This document shows positions 15,921 through 18,381 of a DNA stretch of 18,381 nt, piece by piece. The position numbers were made by a program, and so were the translations under genes. Positions within the stretch are counted from its first letter, which is position 1. The number at the start of each line of letters is the position of its first letter. The notes under the pieces are model-generated. The model had not been told where the DNA came from and ran no database searches. It saw only the letters and a list, made by a program, of their open reading frames with translations. The DNA is taken from assembly GCA_964548165.1 (NCBI GenBank), contig CAZJQD010000048.1, positions 6,774 to 25,154 of the forward strand, in the 5' to 3' direction. Source of the stretch: CAZJQD01 sp964548165 [NCBI: uncultured bacterium] (GTDB lineage Bacteria; UBA8481).

Positions 15921-15979
15921 CACCAAGGCGCCGGGAGACCAAGGGGAAACCGCGAAAAATGTGGAGGCGGCCGGGAAAT
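15921..15979. repeat. Intergenic element 3 with CACCAAGG-type units
   Basis: CACCAAGG (15921-15928) is followed by CGCCGGGAGA and CCAAGGGGAAA, three diverged units of 8-11 bases. Next comes an A-rich CGCGAAAAATG and then GGCCGGGAAA (15969-15978), a string also found in element 1. It fills the gap between the alaS stop and the next gene on the same strand. Confidence 0.55.
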
Positions 15980-18381
15980 TCAGGCGGTGAGCATGTCCTC
16001 GAGGATGCCGGCCACGGCCTGGATCGTGTCGGCCACCTTGGACGCGTCCTTGCCACCGGCCTCGGCCATGTCGGGCCTGCCGCCGCCGCCGCCGCCGCAC
16101 CGCTTGGCGAGGGGGCCGATGAGCGCGCCGGCCTTGATGCGGGTCGTCTGATCCTTGGAGACCTGGACGATGAAGGCGGCCTTGCGCCCCCCGTCATCGT
16201 TGGCCGGATTGCTTCCCAGGACCACGACGCCGGAGCCCAGCTTCTGGATCATCCGGTGCGAGACCTCGCGGAGCGTCGCCGCGTCGACGTCGGGAAGGAA
16301 CGCGGCCACGAGCGCGACACCGTTCACATCCGCGGGCCGCGCCAGGGCCTCGAGGCCCTCGCGAAGAGCCAGCGCCGAGCGGGCCTGCTGGAGCTCCTTC
16401 TGGAGTCGCTTGCGATCCTCGACGAGCCTGACGGCGCGCGCTTCCAATTCCGCCGCGGGCGCCGAGAGCGCCGAACCGGCCGCGGCGATGACCTGCTGCT
16501 GCTCGGCCACCCACGCGACGGCGCCCAGCCCGGTCACGGCCTCGAGGCGGCGCACGCCGGAGGCGATGGAGGATTCGGAGACGATCTTGATGAGCCCGAT
16601 CTCGCCGCTCTTTCGGACATGCGTGCCGCCGCAGAATTCGCGCGAGGCGACGCCCGAGGCGCCGTAACGTTCCTCGCCCTCGATCGCGACCACGCGCACG
16701 AGCTCGCCGTACTTGTCCCCGAAGAAGGCCATGGCGCCGAGCTGCTTGGCCTCGGCGATCGGGTAGACGTTCGTGGTGACGGGGAGATCGCGGACGACCT
16801 CGGCGTTCGCCTTCTCCTCGACGCACGCCAGTTCCTGCGGCGTCATGGCCTGGAAGTGCGAGAAGTCGAAGCGGAGCCGATCGGGGCCGACGTAGGAGCC
16901 CTGTTGCTGGACATGATCGCCGAGCGCGGCCCGGAGGGCGGCGTGCAGGAGGTGGGTGGCGGTGTGGTTACGCTCCGTCGCGAGGCGCGCGTCGCGATCG
17001 ACGGCGCAGCGGACGACCATGCCGGGTGAGAGGGGGGCCTCGGTGACGCGGCCCGCGTGGATCCAGACGCCAAGGGCGTTCTTCTCCGTGCGCTCGACAG
17101 TGAAAACCTCGCCGCCGGGTCCGGTCAGCGTGCCGGTGTCGCCCACCTGGCCTCCGGATTCCGCGTAGAAGGGGGTACGATCGAGAACGATCGCGGCGAT
17201 GCCGCCGGGAAGCGGCAAGACCTCCAGTACCGTGGCCTCGGCGACCAGGGCGTCGTAGCCGAGGAAATCGGTGGGCGTCGTCGTGAGGACGGAGACGCCC
17301 TCGCCGGCGCCGAACTTGGACGCTTTCCGGCTCCGATCGCGCTGGAGCTCCAGCTCGCTCTCGAACCCGGCCATGTCGACCTCGACCCCGCGGTCCCGGG
17401 CGATGATCTCGGTGAGGTCCGGGGGGAAGCCGTAGGTGTCGGAGAGCTTGAAGACGGTGCGGCCGGGAATCGTCTTCGATCCTCCGGCCAGCTCGGTGTC
17501 GAGGAGAGCCATGCCGCGGTCGAGCGTGGCGAGGAACTGCTCCTCCTCGCGCTTGAGCGCCGTCGTGATGGTCTCGCGTCGCTGCCTGAGGACCGGCTGG
17601 GCGTCGCCCATGAGGTCGACGAGCGTGTCGACGAGCCGCCAGACCACGGGCTCGGTGGCGCCGAGGAGCCGGGCATGCCGGATCATCCGGCGCATGATGC
17701 GTCGAAGGACATAGCCCCGGCCCTCGTTGGAGGGATAGACCCCGTCGCCGACGAGGAAGGACGAGGCGCGGCAATGGTCGGCGAGGACCCTCAGCGAGAC
17801 GTCGTGGGCGTTGTCGCGGCCGTAGGGCACATCGACGATCCCGGCCGCGGCCTGGATCAGGTCCCGGAAGAGGTCCGTGTCGTAGTTCGAACGCACGCCC
17901 TGGACGACGGCCGTGACGCGCTCCAGCCCCATTCCCGTGTCGATCGAGGGGGCGGGCAGGGAGATGAGCGGAGAGTCCTTGCTCTTGCGCTCGTACTGCA
18001 TGAAGACGAGGTTCCAGATCTCCATCCAGTCGTCGCTGGCGTCGCTGAGCGTTCCCGCGTGAGCGTCCGCGAGATCCTCGCCGAAGAAGTAGTGGATCTC
18101 GGAGCAGGGACCGCAGGGACCGGTGTCGCCCATCGCCCAGAAGTTGTCCTTCATGCCCATGCCGATGACGCGGTCGTCGCCGACGCCGGCGACCTTCCGC
18201 CAGATCGCGCGAGCCTCGTCGTCGGCGCCGACTTCCTTCGTGCCCTCGAAGACGGTGAAGAGCATGCGCCGCGGATCGAGCCCCCATTCCTTCACGAGGA
18301 GGTCCCAGGCGAAGACGATGGCGCCTTCCTTGAAGTAGTCGCCGAACGAGAAGTTGCCGAGCATCTCGAAGAAGGTGTGGT
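15980..18381 (-). CDS. alaS: Alanyl-tRNA synthetase AlaS (5' end outside the window)
   Basis: AlaS charges tRNA-Ala with alanine and corrects mis-charging. About 799 residues are present; the frame runs off the right edge, reading HTFFEMLGNFSFGDYFK at the start, so some 70-90 N-terminal residues are missing compared with a full-length enzyme. Visible blocks, in order, are the catalytic core (GPCGPCSEIHYFF, and DTGMGLERVTAVVQG), the tRNA-binding helices (RGYVLRRIMRRMIRHARLLG), and the editing domain. The editing metal site is HTATH (His codons at 16964-16966 and 16952-16954) plus CGGTH (Cys at 16631-16633, His at 16619-16621). The C-terminal domain follows, with the family's glycine stretch KRCGGGGGGRPDMAEAGG. 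All key residues are present, so it should be fully functional. Downstream on the same strand are a 63-residue gene and ruvX. Confidence 0.97.
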   Translation of the reverse strand, partial: HTFFEMLGNFSFGDYFKEGAIVFAWDLLVKEWGLDPRRMLFTVFEGTKEVGADDEARAIWRKVAGVGDDRVIGMGMKDNFWAMGDTGPCGPCSEIHYFFGEDLADAHAGTLSDASDDWMEIWNLVFMQYERKSKDSPLISLPAPSIDTGMGLERVTAVVQGVRSNYDTDLFRDLIQAAAGIVDVPYGRDNAHDVSLRVLADHCRASSFLVGDGVYPSNEGRGYVLRRIMRRMIRHARLLGATEPVVWRLVDTLVDLMGDAQPVLRQRRETITTALKREEEQFLATLDRGMALLDTELAGGSKTIPGRTVFKLSDTYGFPPDLTEIIARDRGVEVDMAGFESELELQRDRSRKASKFGAGEGVSVLTTTPTDFLGYDALVAEATVLEVLPLPGGIAAIVLDRTPFYAESGGQVGDTGTLTGPGGEVFTVERTEKNALGVWIHAGRVTEAPLSPGMVVRCAVDRDARLATERNHTATHLLHAALRAALGDHVQQQGSYVGPDRLRFDFSHFQAMTPQELACVEEKANAEVVRDLPVTTNVYPIAEAKQLGAMAFFGDKYGELVRVVAIEGEERYGASGVASREFCGGTHVRKSGEIGLIKIVSESSIASGVRRLEAVTGLGAVAWVAEQQQVIAAAGSALSAPAAELEARAVRLVEDRKRLQKELQQARSALALREGLEALARPADVNGVALVAAFLPDVDAATLREVSHRMIQKLGSGVVVLGSNPANDDGGRKAAFIVQVSKDQTTRIKAGALIGPLAKRCGGGGGGRPDMAEAGGKDASKVADTIQAVAGILEDMLTA

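Noticed and set aside
16079-16099. GCC trinucleotide repeat in alaS
   Set aside because: It encodes the glycine stretch normal in the AlaS C-terminal domain.

Overview
The window is GC-rich (about 70% by eye) bacterial chromosomal DNA. Genes are packed tightly, often with 4-base stop/start overlaps, and both edges cut into genes. The housekeeping content (alaS, ruvX, mltG, leuCD, mogA) and an O-antigen-ligase-like protein point to a free-living bacterium, probably diderm. A GC-rich lineage of the Gemmatimonadota/Eisenbacteria/Myxococcota kind would fit, but no rRNA is present, so this is only a guess. I saw no tRNA, rRNA, CRISPR array, transposase or phage gene.

Layout, left to right. (1) Positions 2-4336, plus strand: an accessory pair. 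The first is a very large protein, open at its left edge, with a Gly/Pro linker, one membrane helix, several Ig-like beta domains, a helical region and an uncharacterised C-terminal domain. The second is a 355-residue protein ending in a four-cysteine zinc ribbon. (2) Positions 4428-12200, minus strand: a five-gene envelope cluster read in the order mltG, O-antigen-ligase/Wzy-like protein, ComEC-like channel, short MCE/MlaD-like protein, large secreted TPR protein. Three of its four junctions are 4-base overlaps. (3) Positions 12376-15221, plus strand: a promoter and then leuC, leuD, mogA and a small unknown gene. (4) Positions 15239-18381, minus strand: alaS (5' end outside the window), a 63-residue unknown, then ruvX.

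Function. LeuC and LeuD form isopropylmalate isomerase of leucine synthesis. MogA acts in molybdenum cofactor synthesis. AlaS and RuvX are translation and nucleic-acid housekeeping genes. The envelope cluster combines an enzyme that ends glycan strands, a glycan polymerase/ligase, a polytopic channel-like protein whose C-terminal hydrolase-like domain looks catalytically dead, an MCE-like lipid-transport-type domain and a TPR scaffold.

The least explained parts are the large Ig-like protein with its zinc-ribbon neighbour, the degenerate ComEC, the lone MCE-like protein, and three intergenic elements built from 8-10-base CACGGAGA/CACCAAGG-type units, one in each of three gene gaps. No stretch over 300 bases lacks a gene. 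The longest gap, 12201-12429, holds one repeat element and the leuC promoter and ribosome binding site.
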